DNA from: Symbiodinium natans
Taxonomy: Eukaryota > Sar > Dinophyceae > Suessiales > Symbiodiniaceae
Direction of reading: 5' to 3'
Assembly (NCBI GenBank): GCA_905221605.1
Contig: CAJNDS010002690.1
Span: forward strand, 1,043,491-1,107,490
DNA length: 64,000 nucleotides
Shown piece by piece: positions 38,250 through 48,756 of the stretch. The number at the start of each line of letters is the position of its first letter. The stretch's first letter is position 1. Made by a program: the position numbers and the translations under genes. The notes beneath the pieces were generated by a model. It was given only the letters and a program-made list of their open reading frames with translations, was not told where the DNA came from and did not search any database.

Positions 38250-38580
38250 CACCGCTCAGTTGTCCCCACCCGGCGCTACCCTGCCACGGTGTTGATTGAG
38301 AGCTGCTGGGGAGCGCAGCAGACTGGCAACCGACTTGCGCACAACCCTCCTATCGAAAGCTCCCCGGACGTCGAGTTTGGCTACCAGAAGTGGCAGGCGC
38401 CACTCCCGTGTAACGTCACGTATGCGGGTGGCAACAGCCAAGAGATCCGCCGCCTGTCTGTTCTTCCCACACGCGCTGATCCAGGAGGGCTTCCGCATGC
38501 TCGGTCCTGTGGGACATTCAACCTTCGGTATCAGCGCCAGGAGTCTATGCATCCACCCCGACACATTGCCTCCCTGATTT
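38250..38580 (-). pseudogene. non-LTR (LINE) reverse-transcriptase fragment
   Basis: The minus frame carries LALIPKVECPTGPS, then CGKNRQAADLLAVATRIRDV, then REWRLPLLVAKLDVRGAFDR. This matches the N-terminal half of LINE-type reverse transcriptases: the IPK block, the Q-A-D helix before the palm, and the first catalytic block LDxxxAFD. The usual NYRPISLL-type block between IPK and the helix is missing, and the reading ends about 30 residues after AFDR. There is no YADD box nearby. A dead, internally deleted scrap of about 330 bases, bounded on the right by a TTTAGGG array. Confidence 0.72.
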
Positions 38581-38600
38581 GGTTGACGATCCTCACCAGT

Positions 38601-38710
38601 AGGGTTTAGGGTTTAGGGTTTAGGGTTTAGGGTTTAGGGTTTAGGGTTTAGGGTTTAGGGTTTAGGGTTTAGGGTTTAGGGTTTAGAGTTTAGGGTTTAG
38701 GGTTTAGGGT
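38601..38710. repeat. TTTAGGG tract
   Basis: About fifteen units directly adjoining the LINE fragment. Confidence 0.95.
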
Positions 38711-38770
38711 GGCTAGGGGTTGCCTACGCCTCCCTGAGACCCGACTCAAGCATATTGTACCATATGGCAG

Positions 38771-38826
38771 CTAAGAAGCTGAGGCGGCCAGGCACGGGAC
38801 GTCATTCGCAGTCTCCGGCCGAACAT
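38771..38826 (+). CDS. candidate internal exon, unknown gene
   Basis: Between ATATGGCAG and GTAGGG the frame (phase 2) reads KKLRRPGTGRHSQSPAEH. If the GT is not used, a TAG follows at once. Confidence 0.35.
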
Positions 38827-38939
38827 GTAGGGTTCTCAAAAGAGGGGTTTCATGGGGGGTTTTGGGTTTTGGGTTTAGGGTTTAGGGTTTAGGGTTTAGG
38901 GTTTAGGGCTTAGGGTTCATGGGGGGAAGGTACCTAAGG

Positions 38940-39790
38940 AACCTTCGGGAACCTTACGGAAGCTTAGGGAGCCTTAGGGAGTTGTGAGGAGTACTAGGGT
39001 TACATAACCGGGTTACATACCCCCCTTTGAAACCCCCTCCCTTTTAAGGACCCAAAAAACTGAATTAGGGTTCAGGGAGTTGGGGCCAACGAGGCATTTG
39101 GGGAGGCAGGGCTTAGGGCTTGAGTTCAGGACTCATATAGGGTTTAGTGTTTGGGTTCAGGGGTCTGCCCGAAGCTCGTGCCTGTGCCTTGCAAGTGAAC
39201 TCGAAGACCTGAACCCAAACCCCTCCTCAACTCCTCAACCCTAAACCCTAAACCCTAAACCCTAAAACCCACACCCTAAACCCCAAACGCGACACACCCA
39301 AACCCGAAAGAAGGTACATGTTGCTTGAGCCAGCACGGCAAGAGCACGGTGTGACCCTTGGACTCAGGGCATTTCTGATGGGGTCCGAAAGGAAGGGGGG
39401 GTTCGTGGGGGGGTTTAGGGTTTAGGTTTAGGGCACCAAGGAAACCCTGCGGAAGTTTTGGGAGCCTTAGGGAGTTGTGGGGAGTATGCATTGGGGAACC
39501 TTGGGTTACATGCCTCAAGGACCCGATAAATTTCCATTGCTTCTCCTGCACATCTAAGATTTAGACGTTTAGGGGTTCCCTTCAGGCCTATACCACCCTT
39601 GCAACCCCTCGACCCTATAGAATATAGAAGCCCTCAAAGCCCAACCCCAAGCCCTACACGGTAACACCCCGACAAAAAAAAATATATAAAAAAAAAAAAC
39701 GCCCCAAAACCGTCAAAACTTCAAACCCTAAAACCCATAAGCCCACAAAATCCAAAACCATAAACCCCGAAAATCCGAAAACCCGAAACC
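38940..39790. other. stretch without a supported gene
   Basis: Degenerate repeats plus a related pair (ggaaccttcgggaacc...ccttagggagttgtggggagta at about 38940-38995 and 39440-39490), showing a short dispersed duplication. No coding island was convincing. Confidence 0.5.
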
Positions 39791-39835
39791 GTACATTCAA
39801 AAACAAATGAATTTCATTAAACAAATATGTGCATG

Positions 39836-40162
39836 TATATATGTATACATACATACATACATACATACATACATACATACATACATACATACATACATAC
39901 ATACATACATACATACATACATGCATGCATGCATACATACATACATACATACATACATACATACATACATACATACATACATACATACATACACACATAC
40001 ACACACACACATACATACATACCTACATACCTACATACCTACATACCTACATACCTACATACCTACATCCCTACATGCCTACATGCCTACATGCCTACAT
40101 ACCTACATACCTACATACCTTCATACCTACATACCTACATATTACATATATGTGTATAAAAA

Positions 40163-40165
<3 letters not shown>
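39836..40165. repeat. ATAC / CTACATAC microsatellite
   Basis: About 45 ATAC tetranucleotides, an ATGC interruption, then CTACATAC octamers. It keeps five reading frames open (THIHT, MYVCV) and accounts for every long ORF here. Confidence 0.95.
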
Positions 40166-40194
<29 letters not shown>

Positions 40195-40311
40195 TTTTAA
40201 AAAAAAGCCCCCTTGAAGGGTCGCCCGAAGTTGCACGATGCATCCCCGCTCCGCTCGTCCCCAAAACGGAGTTTTCGGGTTTGGTGCTTGGGGCCGTTTG
40301 TCAAAAGTTTA

Positions 40312-40405
40312 GGTTTAGGGTTTAGGGTTTAGGGTTTAGGGTTTAGGGTTTAGGGTTTAGGGTTTAGGGTTTAGGGTTTAGGGTTTAGGGTTTAGGGTTT
40401 AGGAA
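40312..40405. repeat. TTTAGGG tract
   Basis: About thirteen heptamers, 130 bases before the left boundary of duplication copy B. Confidence 0.95.
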
Positions 40406-40664
40406 TTGGGGTTTAGCTGGTTTGGGGTTTAGGGTGTGGGTCTTCTGGTCGGACTTCGGGTATGGAGCTTATGGTGGAAGGCTTAGCGTGTTGTACGACA
40501 CTCGAGTGTATCTGAACTCTCTCTGAAACGAAGAAGGGTTTAGGGTTTGGGGTTTAGGGTTTAGGTTTTAGGGTTCGGGGTTTAGGGTTTTGGGTTTTGG
40601 GTTTTGGGTTTTGGGTTTTGGGTTTTGGGTTTTGGGTTTTGGGTTTTGGGTTTTGGGTTTCGGG

Positions 40665-40951
40665 TACGGGGGGACAACCAAGGAAGGAAATCAACTCCCC
40701 TAATCGCCCTGAACTTATATTTCCCAGATCGAACCAAGAAACAACCAAGAACACGGATAAGAGCAACCCAGGGGGGAAGGAAAGGGGGAAGGAACCCACA
40801 CCCTTACCAAACCCTAAGAACCCAGGCACTTCTTTTTTAACTTGTGGCTTTCTGTTCAAGCCCATCTTGAGCCAAATACGATTACCGGGTTCATTAACCC
40901 TTCCAACTTCCAACACTAACTCCTTTCTACAATACCAATTGCAGCTCCGCA
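40665..40951 (-). repeat. 3' LTR of element B
   Basis: 287 bases, one mismatch (AGAACCC/AGCACCC) to the 5' LTR at 54605-54891. The purine tract CTCCCCCTGTCCT follows at 40952-40964. Confidence 0.9.
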
Positions 40952-40964
40952 CTCCCCCTGTCCT
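40952..40964 (-). other. polypurine tract of element B
   Basis: Minus-strand AGGACAGGGGGAG abutting the TG of the 3' LTR, identical to copy A. Confidence 0.75.
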
Positions 40965-41321
40965 AGGATTTCCTAGGACACATTGGAGATGCAGATCTTT
41001 TGGCCAAAAACTGCCATTACGGCAGCAGCCAGCTGCTTGAAATGCAAATTGTGGTTTAACGTCTTCCAGGACGGAATTATAGCACATTGGCTAACCTACT
41101 ACCCATAGAGAATCTTTTTTCACCTTGATCCTCTCATCACTGAAGACTCCTTGGCCTTCTTCACCACAAACCGTGGTCTTCGCTACGCGAAAAGCTACTG
41201 ACTCCTACTATCAGGGATTTCCATACCCTTAATAGTAACCACCACATTGTCAGCACATTGGCTGTTCCAGCGCACCGGTCTCCAGAAAGAGAAAAACCAT
41301 CCCTTCATCCATACCATCCAA

Positions 41322-44300
41322 TCACTTCTTTTTCCGATTGTTGGCAATCTTGAGGTGAAGTTGCAGCAGAATATACTCCAGGTCCGAAACTGTAAGAACA
41401 GGATCCTGTATGCCCCTTTGAATTGAGGATACCAATCCTTCTCTCTTCGCATCCTCAATCGCCTGGCAAGATTGATCCAGCTCTTCATTCGCATTGGCAG
41501 ACCCTGGTGCCTCCGCATCGGATGGACGATCCTTTTCCTCAGGATCTTGCACCATTACCACCTCTTCTTTTTTGGGACTCTGACTTTTCTCCTTCTTCTT
41601 TGTCTTTCCACCGACATTTGACTTTGTGCGCGCTTTTGAGGCTTTTTCCACTGCAGAAACCACCACATTGGATGATGATCCACCCTTCTCAATGATCGCC
41701 GGCATCTTCTTCGGCTTTGGAACCATAAGGGTATAAGGATCTTCGATAGCTGCAGCTTTCCTCTTCTTTTTTACCTTTTTCTTCTCCTCCTCAACGGCAA
41801 CCTCCGTCTCCGAAGTCTCAACCACTTCTTTTTCGGCAGGAATATCTTTGCTGGACTCCCCTTCTAGGGACCTCTTTTTCCCTTTTTTGGGATCCTTTTC
41901 TTCTCCCAAATTGGCTCGCTCATACCATATCCTCAGGTCATTGACCCATTCTTCCACCTCCGCGAGCGAAACATCGTACGACTTCACTACTTCGAGAAGT
42001 TCCAGCACTGACAACATTTCAGTGGTCCACGAAACCCATACTTGATCCATTTGGTCAGCATCTCCAGTGAACTTCAGGAGTTTGAACAATGGGTCCGCCT
42101 CTGCTCGAGCCAAATCTGGCTTGCCACCGGAGAGAAATGAAATCGCCTCCATCAACAGTTCCGTCATCTTGGTCTCTTCGTCATAAACCATAAAATCCTC
42201 CTCATCATCATCGAACTGTTCAGGAGGGATCTCCTTTTCTCCACCATTTGCACCAGACTTTCTCCTTGGACCATCCCTTGGGGGCGTCCTTGGAGACCTT
42301 GGCCTCTGTTTTTCCAACGGAACACCATGCTCGAAGACACACCTGTCACCAAATCGACACTTCCCAGACCGAGCAAACTGGACGCACCTCACACCAGTTG
42401 CATCATGCGAGAACCCACAATCCTTTCCAGCGAAACATTCTCTCCCTGCCACATAGTATTTGCACCAATATGAATGTAGCACCACATCATCTTCGGAATG
42501 GATGAATTTGCAGTCGTCACCAAATTTGCAGCGATCTTTCCCTTTGCCAAACCAATAGCAGAAACCCTTCTTCCTCTTCTCCAAGCGCTCTGCCTCATAC
42601 CGGTCCATAGGGCGATTGTGCTCTACATGAACATTGCCATGTACCTGGGGACTGCTCCCTTCACCCGACGTGCTATCAGTATTTGGTGCTTGGAGTACAG
42701 CTGGAAAACCTGGCCTTGGTCCTACCACCTTCATGATCGGTTTTCCGCCAACTCCTGAGCCATGCTGAGACGATCCAAAAACATTGAACATCTTCGTGAA
42801 GGCCTTCCTAGCGCCAATCTTCTGCACCCTTTTGATTGGACGTTTCATTGCTCCAACCTTGCATCCAGATGCATTCAAACGACGCAACCTTCTAAACCCA
42901 ACTCTATGTCCCTTCTTCCAAAGAGCCATAAGAATTTTAGAGGCAGTGACATTCTCCACCTCTACCTTTTCCAATGATCCCTCACTTCCCGGAACAAACC
43001 CATCCATCTCTGAAGACCTTTCCATCTTTTTTGACACCACTTCGTCGAGGTAGTCTTCTGAAATCCAGGGAAAGTTCCCCTTAGAGGAAGGATTGTCATC
43101 ATTGTTTGGTCCTTCACCAGGATATCCTTTGGTGCTGTCAAAGATCTTACCAGTAGTGCGGTCCTGCATAGAGAAATTCGAAGCCACGCGGGAGTACACT
43201 GACCACAAGAAAATCCTTGTGTCCGCCAGTCTGGATGACCCACTGGATTTCTCCTCTTCCGGAGAAACTTCTGGCGCTTTGCCCTTCCCTCCAGTGTCAC
43301 CGCTTGTCTCACCTCCAGCATCTTCAATGGGAATAAGGGATTCATTGTTCCCTTGATCAAGCACCGCATCCTCTAGTCCAAGAACTTCCAGCATCGCTGT
43401 CGAAGGATCCACCTCCTCATCCGCATCGTCGTCCATCCTTCTCCAGAGAGCCTCCAATTGGTCCGCACAAGTCGCCGCTTGAAGAAACTCCATCAACCGA
43501 GCCCTCCCGCGCTGCCAGAGAAATTCTGAAAACATCACCGACCCTTGTGCTCCCAGATTCAGGAATGGGTGAACCATTTTGGCTACCCTCGCCATAAGTT
43601 CAATATGAACTTCCATGCCTGGACTGCGGCTCCAATCATAGGCAATTGCCTCCATAGCAGTACCAAACTTGTCCGTATTCTTGAATTCCCCTTCCAGACC
43701 AGGAGACAACAAGGTACCCATCACCGAAAGAGTGTAATTCCCCACCGCCGGCAAGCACGGGTTGTCATGGAACGAATGATGCAGGTCAGTATAATGTCCT
43801 TGATCTCTCCTTTGAAAAAGGAGTGTTCCAGTCCCTAGCTGGGCATTCATTTCATCCACTTGAACCATTTCAGCACATATCCTCTGTGCCAGGTGCGCCA
43901 TTGCTGGCCAGACGGTACGATCGGTCAGACCGCGACGCATAACCCAATCAGTTGTTGGCGACTGGATCAGCGTTCCTGGATCATACACCATAACCATTGC
44001 ACCGTCTCCCATTGACTGATCAGCATCGTCCTCCAGTGCCAGGTTCTCATCCTGTTCGCTTGCACCCTCGGATGACATGCTAATAACCAAATTTCGATCC
44101 ATCTTATTGGACCCTTTTTGGCAATCTCTTTGCCCCATTGGCAACTTGCCAACTGCAACCTTCCAATAAATTCGAGTCAGAAGGCCTTTCACCAGCAATT
44201 GCTGAAGGTCACTCCTCACCGGACCACCATCCAACATCTTCGCATCATTACCACGGAGATCATTGCTCCCGCCTTCTCCTTCTTTTTGGTCGGTCTCCTC

Positions 44301-44939
44301 GCCAGAAATCTGTACTGCTCCTTCCGGCGCCGTCTCCTGTCCAGCCACTTCATGCCCAGGAAGAACTTGAGCGCTTTCAGAGACATTCACCTGTCCAGCA
44401 GCACCTTGCCCAGGTAAAACCTCATCCGTGGAGCCCACCGCCAGCGAACCAACCATAACTGAACCATCCCTTGTTCTTTTTTGAGACCGTTCAGCTCGAC
44501 GAGAAGGTTGTGGTAGCGAAAAAACTTGTGAAGTCACTTCTTGGCGGGTCTCCCCCCGCGACGCTTTGTCGCGCCCTTCGCCAAGGTGAACCGATTTTTT
44601 CGGCCCATCATTGGAGCCTGAAGAACCACTTTGTGGAACATTGCCACGACTCGCAGTTCTCCACGAATCCCTTTCTTGCAAAAAGAGTTCCTTCAGGCGT
44701 TGTACCGCATTGGTCTCCTCCTCGCTTGAATCGCTTGAGGAAGCGGCATACGAGACCAAAGCCTCCGCCTGGTCATCATCATCCCCCACATCTGCCCACG
44801 CTCTGCTGAATGGATACGACAAACCACCACGAGGTTTCACCGGCTCCAGTGGCTTCGGTTTTTCCACCACTTCCGCCAGTTGCACTCGTCGTTGTGACCG
44901 AGATCGTGGCACCTGTCGCACCTGTTTTTTGTCCAGCAA
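41322..44939 (-). CDS. giant CCCH zinc-finger protein, C-terminal part (copy B, after a frameshift)
   Basis: 1,205 codons, starting at an internal Met (MLDKKQVRQVPRSRS) only because the frame above it is shifted. It carries the second CCCH triplet, the acidic central region and the Lys-rich tail, nearly identical to copy A. Differences seen by eye include VVDD/VGDD, GYYTD/GHYTD, NYPLS/NYTLS, VSEF/FSEF and KKGTKR/KKGKKR. Few changes in so long an ORF, most of them mild, are compatible with a recent duplication. Confidence 0.8.
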   Translation of the reverse strand: MLDKKQVRQVPRSRSQRRVQLAEVVEKPKPLEPVKPRGGLSYPFSRAWADVGDDDDQAEALVSYAASSSDSSEEETNAVQRLKELFLQERDSWRTASRGNVPQSGSSGSNDGPKKSVHLGEGRDKASRGETRQEVTSQVFSLPQPSRRAERSQKRTRDGSVMVGSLAVGSTDEVLPGQGAAGQVNVSESAQVLPGHEVAGQETAPEGAVQISGEETDQKEGEGGSNDLRGNDAKMLDGGPVRSDLQQLLVKGLLTRIYWKVAVGKLPMGQRDCQKGSNKMDRNLVISMSSEGASEQDENLALEDDADQSMGDGAMVMVYDPGTLIQSPTTDWVMRRGLTDRTVWPAMAHLAQRICAEMVQVDEMNAQLGTGTLLFQRRDQGHYTDLHHSFHDNPCLPAVGNYTLSVMGTLLSPGLEGEFKNTDKFGTAMEAIAYDWSRSPGMEVHIELMARVAKMVHPFLNLGAQGSVMFSEFLWQRGRARLMEFLQAATCADQLEALWRRMDDDADEEVDPSTAMLEVLGLEDAVLDQGNNESLIPIEDAGGETSGDTGGKGKAPEVSPEEEKSSGSSRLADTRIFLWSVYSRVASNFSMQDRTTGKIFDSTKGYPGEGPNNDDNPSSKGNFPWISEDYLDEVVSKKMERSSEMDGFVPGSEGSLEKVEVENVTASKILMALWKKGHRVGFRRLRRLNASGCKVGAMKRPIKRVQKIGARKAFTKMFNVFGSSQHGSGVGGKPIMKVVGPRPGFPAVLQAPNTDSTSGEGSSPQVHGNVHVEHNRPMDRYEAERLEKRKKGFCYWFGKGKDRCKFGDDCKFIHSEDDVVLHSYWCKYYVAGRECFAGKDCGFSHDATGVRCVQFARSGKCRFGDRCVFEHGVPLEKQRPRSPRTPPRDGPRRKSGANGGEKEIPPEQFDDDEEDFMVYDEETKMTELLMEAISFLSGGKPDLARAEADPLFKLLKFTGDADQMDQVWVSWTTEMLSVLELLEVVKSYDVSLAEVEEWVNDLRIWYERANLGEEKDPKKGKKRSLEGESSKDIPAEKEVVETSETEVAVEEEKKKVKKKRKAAAIEDPYTLMVPKPKKMPAIIEKGGSSSNVVVSAVEKASKARTKSNVGGKTKKKEKSQSPKKEEVVMVQDPEEKDRPSDAEAPGSANANEELDQSCQAIEDAKREGLVSSIQRGIQDPVLTVSDLEYILLQLHLKIANNRKKK

Positions 44940-47900
44940 GGGCCTTCCCCTTCTTACAGGGTTTGATCTTGACCGATACTTTTTTCGTTGGTGGATTCAC
45001 CGGCGGCATTCCAACTCCCACCAACCGCAGCTTCTGTACGCACAACGGAGACCTCTGCGCAAGCGTCCAACCATCACGGTACCTGACCTTATCAAAAAGC
45101 TCCCGATAGGAACCTCTCGGCATAGTTTTTGCACCGGAGTCTTCAGCTTCACGCACCTGAGTGAGGGTTCGCACCGCCGCTCTTCCAGTCCCTTTGTTCC
45201 CAGAAGATTGTTGTACCCGTACAGATGCATCAGAAGGAACTGCCTTTTCCGGTCCTCCCGGTCGATATCGGACCTCACCCACCAATTGCAGAATTTTGCA
45301 TGCGGTCACTTTGTTGATCCCTTTGTCAACCAAATCTTCCACAAAGATGAACTCTTGCAAGTCCGACACATTGGTCACACCAAGCGTAATCATCACCTCA
45401 CTTACATGAGGGGTATACACCCACAGGTGTGCGTTGCGAGCCATCCAATTTTCAATCGGCTCCTCCGGATTGTGAAGCTGAGTACTAGTGGATGCAGCCA
45501 CTGAATTCTTTTGTTCATCAGCTTCTGCTTCATCCAGAGTACCTTTTTCACCATCTTTTTGTGACACATTGGTCATTTGCAGTGCTTTCGGTGCCGAGGA
45601 TGAGGAAGATTCAGCTCCCCCACTTGCAGGTGGCTGAAAAGTGCTTCTATCCGTAAGCTCCCATCCTCTCTCTTTTTCAAACCGGACCTGATTGGCCACC
45701 TGTACCAAGTGTTTCAGGAGCGACAGCCGCTCCTCTGACATCTCGTCATGGGAGTACTTGCAGAAATTTAACCCTTTCCGGCAACGTCCTCTGAGGTAAT
45801 AATCGAAACAGCAATGGTGGAACCCTGCGTCCCTTAGTGACTTCCTGGAAGCATTGTCCCAAGCTTTGCCGGGCTCCCAAGTCCCTTCCAATGCTATGTC
45901 ATCGTTGTGAAGATACCTGCATGTAGTCCCATATTTACAACCACCTTGATTGTAATACAGACACAGACGACCTTTTGGCTCACCCGACGTAGGCTCACCC
46001 TTTGATGCACCTTTGCCAAAATTGTACTTGGCCCGGAAGGCTAAATCCTCCCGCTCCTGCTGTGCCTCATCCACTGTACCTTCCTCTGTGGGAGGGTCAC
46101 CGATGTTCCCGTCCTCATCATCAGCTTCTTGGCTATTCTTTGGATCAGTTGACCCCCCTTCTGGCCAACCTTCACCGTACCGACGATGATCATAGGGACA
46201 CCCATCGCCATTGCGACACCTTCCCTTATTGAAGAACCTGCACAGCTTGCTGTAACCAGGTGACAACACCGTCTTTGGTGTCATGTAAGCCTTTTTGTAC
46301 TGGTCAGGATCCATGTAGGCTTCCATTGGCTTGTTCTCCCTTTTGCTCATGGATTGCACTGCACCATCAAGCTCCTGCAAAAATAGCTTGGTGTCCAACC
46401 AAAGCGCGTTCCAAAACTCATCTTCCCCTTGATTCAGCACCGTTGCCACCGCTTCACCCACAACTGGTCGAGAAAATCTCCTTTTTCTACATGCCAGTTC
46501 GAAAAGCGCGTTGTGGTACTGTGTTCGGGAAAAAGTGGTTAACTTCCCCAAGCCTGTGCTTTCTGTACCATCAGGCTTCCAACCATCATCTTGCAAGATG
46601 CCATACGCGCGCCGAGCTTCCGCATTGAGGAATGCCTGATCCGCAACACACTCCTGTAAATCTTCCATCGGCCGACCTAACAGCATCCCAGTAATTTTGC
46701 CAACATAGGCTTCCTCTTCATTTCCATTCTCCAGAAGAGCTTTGTAGATCTTTTCTCCATAAAGTTGCCTTTCTTTTCGTTCTTCAGAAGACAACTCCTG
46801 TACCACAAGCTCTTCATCGGATTGCTCTTCCTCCTGTTTCCAGTCCCATTGACCGTTGGAATCTTGGTACCATTGACCAGCATACCATGAATCCGTCCAC
46901 CACGTACTCCAGCCGCCGGGTTTCCACTTCCGCAGCGTCGAAGAAGAGTCCTCCACGTCCTCTTCCAAAACCAGAAAGGTGTCCAAGATTATGGTACCAT
47001 CATCTTCCACTCGTTTCACTGTTCCATTGACAGTATCACCAAACTTGAACTGATATGCATTGTTCCCTTCTGCAGGAATCAATACATTCATATCCCCATG
47101 GTCCAAAAAGGCTCCATACCCATTGATGCAGCGCACTAGACCCATGATCTCATCTCCCTCTTGATAGCAATGTGGCCCAGGTGACTCCAAGGCTCCCGCT
47201 CGGGGCACTTTCTTTACACGCTCTTCAGAAACCATCTCTGTATCATCGGCTCCTGGCGCATCCTTTGTCTTCACCTTTGGGTCACACTGCTCGTCCTGCT
47301 CCACGAGTCCCACAAGCTCATCTTTTTTGTGCTCCTGGATTTCAGGACCTCCCTTTTTCTCCGCCAACGGCTTTGCCTCATCTGCTGTAGTTCGCTCGGT
47401 GTCGACTTCCGGTGAACTTCCAGACGGCAACGCTTCTCCCTTCATGGGAGTGGACCCATCATTGGAGTCCTTTGTCTCACCTTCTGCAGCAGGCAAATCT
47501 TCTTCCACTGCAGGGCAATTGAGTCGATCATCCACGGCAGGCACGCTTTCTTCCACCGCAGGCTCCTTTGGTTCCATGGCCTCCAAAGGAGAATTTCCAC
47601 CATCATTGACCACAGCTGCCTCATTGGCTCCGGTGTAGCCCTTGTCATTTCGTTCCTCGCTGCTAACTTCAGTTTGCACCAGTGCGTCCACCTGTGAACC
47701 TCCATCATCAGCTGCTGCGGAGACCTGCGCCCCATTGTTGCAGTCGCCCGTGGAACGTACCACCACATGCACCTCAACCCGTGCTTCCTTCGCACTCCAG
47801 GTAATATCTGGCGCATCAACCCGCGCATCATTGGCGCTCCAGGCCTCATTTTTCAGATCATCCGTGTCTCCAGCTATTCCAGAAGCTTCTTTTTCCCCTT

Positions 47901-48630
47901 GAATGGCAGAATTCTTGGCACCAAACGAAGAGACCTCCTCAGTCGTAACACACAACTTTTTCTCTCCATCCTCCGAATCTCCAGGACCACCTTCCTGAAC
48001 AACAGGTACCACATCCACCACTCGCTCTTCTGCAGCCGACACAGTTCCGATCACCTCATTGGGCATTTTCTCTTCTGGATCCACCAATTCCATCGCTGCC
48101 CCACCCTCAGAAAGCGCTTCTGTTTCTTCCCGATCCAGGTGTTGAGCTCCAGCGATGTTGGCTTGGTTCCCAGGAATCCCTTCCTCATCAGGAGAACCCG
48201 AGGTCGGGGCGTCACCATCAGCCCTAGGACCGCTATCCCTGATAGTAGAGGAAAAATCTTTTTCACCTAAACTATTTACACTACCCTGGAATGCCCTCGT
48301 AGACTCAGTCTTCGGAGTAGAGGATGAAGAATCCAGTGCCGCCTCCATTTCCAGCTCATTGCCCAAAGGAGACCCAACCACCTCGTCACTCTTCACCTTT
48401 TCACCTACCACCGGCAATGTCCACTTGGTTTCGTGCGTATCCAGGCAGTAATAATATTGTCTCCCATCTTCATGGAGGTGCAATTCCCACATTGTGCCAT
48501 CACACGCTTGGATCAGATGCTCGTCTTTCCGAAAACCGTCCCTTTCAGAAACCTGTCGCATCTCGTCCTCTTCTTCTGACAGCTGTCGCAACCGTTCAGC
48601 CTCCATCTGTAGGATCTCCTCCTCCCCCAT
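44779..48630 (-). CDS. WW / S1-like / MLLE / first CCCH triplet, N-terminal part of the giant ORF (copy B)
   Basis: Start chosen at the Met at 48630, as in copy A; the frame above it to 49038 is minisatellite. In this copy the MLLE domain runs straight on into the first CCCH triplet and the SAM-like segment (SRPVVGEAVATVLNQ across the point broken in A), showing that these are one protein. After NPPTKK the frame changes at a run of six T (44980-44985; five in A), and about 65 unrelated residues (KKVSVKIKPCKKGKALAG...) follow to a stop at 44779. This tail is a frameshift product, not sequence of the original protein. Confidence 0.8.
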   Translation of the reverse strand: MGEEEILQMEAERLRQLSEEEDEMRQVSERDGFRKDEHLIQACDGTMWELHLHEDGRQYYYCLDTHETKWTLPVVGEKVKSDEVVGSPLGNELEMEAALDSSSSTPKTESTRAFQGSVNSLGEKDFSSTIRDSGPRADGDAPTSGSPDEEGIPGNQANIAGAQHLDREETEALSEGGAAMELVDPEEKMPNEVIGTVSAAEERVVDVVPVVQEGGPGDSEDGEKKLCVTTEEVSSFGAKNSAIQGEKEASGIAGDTDDLKNEAWSANDARVDAPDITWSAKEARVEVHVVVRSTGDCNNGAQVSAAADDGGSQVDALVQTEVSSEERNDKGYTGANEAAVVNDGGNSPLEAMEPKEPAVEESVPAVDDRLNCPAVEEDLPAAEGETKDSNDGSTPMKGEALPSGSSPEVDTERTTADEAKPLAEKKGGPEIQEHKKDELVGLVEQDEQCDPKVKTKDAPGADDTEMVSEERVKKVPRAGALESPGPHCYQEGDEIMGLVRCINGYGAFLDHGDMNVLIPAEGNNAYQFKFGDTVNGTVKRVEDDGTIILDTFLVLEEDVEDSSSTLRKWKPGGWSTWWTDSWYAGQWYQDSNGQWDWKQEEEQSDEELVVQELSSEERKERQLYGEKIYKALLENGNEEEAYVGKITGMLLGRPMEDLQECVADQAFLNAEARRAYGILQDDGWKPDGTESTGLGKLTTFSRTQYHNALFELACRKRRFSRPVVGEAVATVLNQGEDEFWNALWLDTKLFLQELDGAVQSMSKRENKPMEAYMDPDQYKKAYMTPKTVLSPGYSKLCRFFNKGRCRNGDGCPYDHRRYGEGWPEGGSTDPKNSQEADDEDGNIGDPPTEEGTVDEAQQEREDLAFRAKYNFGKGASKGEPTSGEPKGRLCLYYNQGGCKYGTTCRYLHNDDIALEGTWEPGKAWDNASRKSLRDAGFHHCCFDYYLRGRCRKGLNFCKYSHDEMSEERLSLLKHLVQVANQVRFEKERGWELTDRSTFQPPASGGAESSSSSAPKALQMTNVSQKDGEKGTLDEAEADEQKNSVAASTSTQLHNPEEPIENWMARNAHLWVYTPHVSEVMITLGVTNVSDLQEFIFVEDLVDKGINKVTACKILQLVGEVRYRPGGPEKAVPSDASVRVQQSSGNKGTGRAAVRTLTQVREAEDSGAKTMPRGSYRELFDKVRYRDGWTLAQRSPLCVQKLRLVGVGMPPVNPPTKKVSVKIKPCKKGKALAGQKTGATGATISVTTTSATGGSGGKTEATGAGETSWWFVVSIQQSVGRCGG

Positions 48631-48756
48631 GGCGTATTCAGCAGCAGGTGCAGCTTCAAAGCCGTCCGCACCCTTCTGTTTGTGACCGCTTCCACCACCT
48701 TGGGAACTCGAAGATGGACCCTTTTTGATCTTGTTCAACGGCCTCCTGGTCGCTTG

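Noticed and set aside
39654-40325. Long ORFs (THIHT / MYVCV) on both strands
   Set aside because: They are translations of the ATAC microsatellite; five frames are open at once.
44611-45504. 297-codon plus-strand ORF and many shorter plus-strand ORFs opposite the giant gene
   Set aside because: They are antisense shadows of the minus-strand CCCH ORF. Their translations are low-complexity Ser/His/Pro text and have no domains.
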